Shown here: one piece after another, positions 63,221 through 64,000 of the stretch
Numbering within the stretch: position 1 is the stretch's first letter
How the letters are laid out: each line of letters begins with the position of its first letter
NCBI GenBank assembly: GCA_963734625.1
Contig: CAVTHW010000014.1
Coordinates: 62,001-126,000, forward strand
Direction of reading: 5' to 3'
DNA length: 64,000 nucleotides
DNA from: CAVTHW01 sp963734625
GTDB taxonomy: Bacteria > Acidobacteriota > Terriglobia > Bryobacterales > Bryobacteraceae
Translations under genes and position numbers: made by a program
The notes under the pieces: model-generated
The model's database searches: none
Seen by the model: the letters and a program-made list of their open reading frames with translations, nothing else
Told to the model about the DNA's origin: nothing

Positions 63221-63917
63221 TCAGCCCCTGACGTCTATCTGGCTGCGGCTCAGGGTAATCCGGATTTTCGCCGAGACCGGCCTGCCGAACTTGGTCCCCG
63301 GGGAGAAATGAGTAAACAGCAAGGCGTTCTCGACGCTGTGCCGCACGCCGGGATCGTTGGCCCAGGCTTGCCCGTCGACGGCCGAATAGTCCACCAGGCG
63401 GCCCGCGCCGTCCACGGTGACATCCAGGGTGAGCACCATATCGCTGCTGAATCCGAACGGCCCCATCCCTAAGAAGAGGGCGCCGGTTGACAGCGTCGTG
63501 GGCACGTCCGCCACGCGCGGATTCGCGCGAGGGGCGAAACTCGGAGCCAGCACGGCGAACAACACCAAAGCCGAAATCAGCCCGCCGGCCATGGGAACAG
63601 CGATCGGACGGACCATCTCGCTAAGCCAGAACCTCGCGCGCGGCATCCGTCCGCCTAGTAACCAATGCCAGTTCCCGCCAGACAGTTTGCGCGCGCACTC
63701 CTCGGAAGCCAGAAGGTCCAGAGCGGCGGTGAGCTGAGCGCGGCGGACTCAGCGCGGGCAGCGCGCGCAAAGTCGCGCGCAGGTGAGTGAATTGTTCGGA
63801 GATTGAAACGCAATTCCTGCAGGATTCCAGGTGCAGCCGGACCTGTTGCCCTTCGTCGCGCGAAAGCGCTCCGTCGCAATAAGCCGCCAATTTCCCACGG
63901 ACTTTTTTGCAGTCCAT
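63221..63917 (-). CDS. Zinc-finger anti-sigma-factor-like membrane protein, one apparent frameshift
   Basis: ATG 63917 starts MDCKKVRGKLAAYCDGALSR, then QQVRLHLESCRNC, a zf-HC2-type zinc finger that forms the anti-sigma domain. One extra base near 63735 then breaks the frame; without it ALPALSPPAQLTAALDLLAS joins the second part. A membrane helix (GGLISALVLFAVLAPSF) and an extracytoplasmic domain (VLTLDVTVDGAGRLVDYSAV) follow. Total 697 bases is 3x232+1. Such proteins hold an ECF sigma factor inactive at the membrane. The end of a possible sigma factor gene lies just upstream. Confidence 0.78.
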
Positions 63918-63925
63918 AACCCCTT

Positions 63926-64000
63926 CTATTCCACCAACCTTGGCATCCAATGGAAATCAGGCTTCTGTTCCAGCCGTTTCTCCAGTTCCTTCCGCAGAGC
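63926..64000 (-). CDS. C-terminal end of an upstream gene (possibly an ECF sigma factor)
   Basis: The last 24 codons read ALRKELEKRLEQKPDFHWMP and RLVE before TAG 63926-63928. The stop is eight bases from the anti-sigma-like gene start. The charged helix suits the end of a sigma-70-type factor, but 24 residues are too few to tell. The role is inferred from the neighbour. Confidence 0.4.
   Translation of the reverse strand, partial: ALRKELEKRLEQKPDFHWMPRLVE

Noticed and set aside
1..64000. CRISPR array or complete prophage
   Set aside because: No regularly spaced repeats, no cas genes and no phage structural genes are visible; the mobile traces are IS6, a REP transposase and an integrase scrap.

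Overview
The window looks like a chromosomal piece of a GC-rich acidobacterium, closest in style to the Bryobacterales/Solibacter group. This is an inference from gene content: an NHL-repeat secreted protein with the C-terminal domain typical of that group, many signal-peptide and TPR proteins, Tat-exported sugar enzymes, a TonB receptor with TPR partners, a large rhamnosidase and small secreted paralogues. There is no rRNA and no CRISPR array. One intact tRNA gene, tRNA-Thr(CGT), is present.

Layout. 0-4 kb: carbohydrate genes (Gfo/Idh/MocA oxidoreductase, LmbE-type deacetylase, TIM-barrel isomerase), an amino-acid permease and a very short Flp-type pilin gene. 4.2-5.6 kb: a dead IS6-family copy with its debris. 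5.6-9.6 kb: a secreted protein, a CDP-alcohol phosphatidyltransferase/GtrA pair, an outer-membrane protein and an NtrC-type regulator. 9.6-21 kb: a GH78 rhamnosidase with a large glycine-rich insert, a TPR/histidine-kinase pair, two small secreted paralogues and two alpha/beta hydrolases. 21-31 kb: glycosyltransferase, YggS, a PD-(D/E)XK-like protein with a membrane partner, MFS transporter, Old Yellow Enzyme, MerR, RNase III and TPR genes. 31-46.6 kb: TonB receptor, glgA, trxA, lpxD, LOG protein, a decayed REP-associated transposase, a SpoIIE-type phosphatase, a K+ channel, nnr, tsaE, nitroreductase, mdh and an FGE-like protein. 46.6-54.3 kb: an accessory, partly decayed segment (PilZ protein, amidase, integrase scrap, small secreted proteins) containing a duplicated block that ends in tRNA-Thr. 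54.3-64 kb: carboxylesterase, a ligase/ACP/acyltransferase fusion, NHL protein, gltX, rsmA and a zinc-finger anti-sigma-like gene.

A striking technical or biological feature is that seven conserved genes can be read only after assuming one or more extra single bases. These are a GT4 glycosyltransferase (3), yggS (1), a MerR gene (1), lpxD (1), a SpoIIE phosphatase (3) and an anti-sigma-like gene (1), with the start of the LmbE gene also suspect. All clear cases are +1 insertions, which suggests sequence error more than gene decay. Two repeat families are also visible: GGGGACAGT-type elements tied to the REP transposase, lying at or over gene stop codons, and a double-hairpin element on both sides of glgA-trxA.
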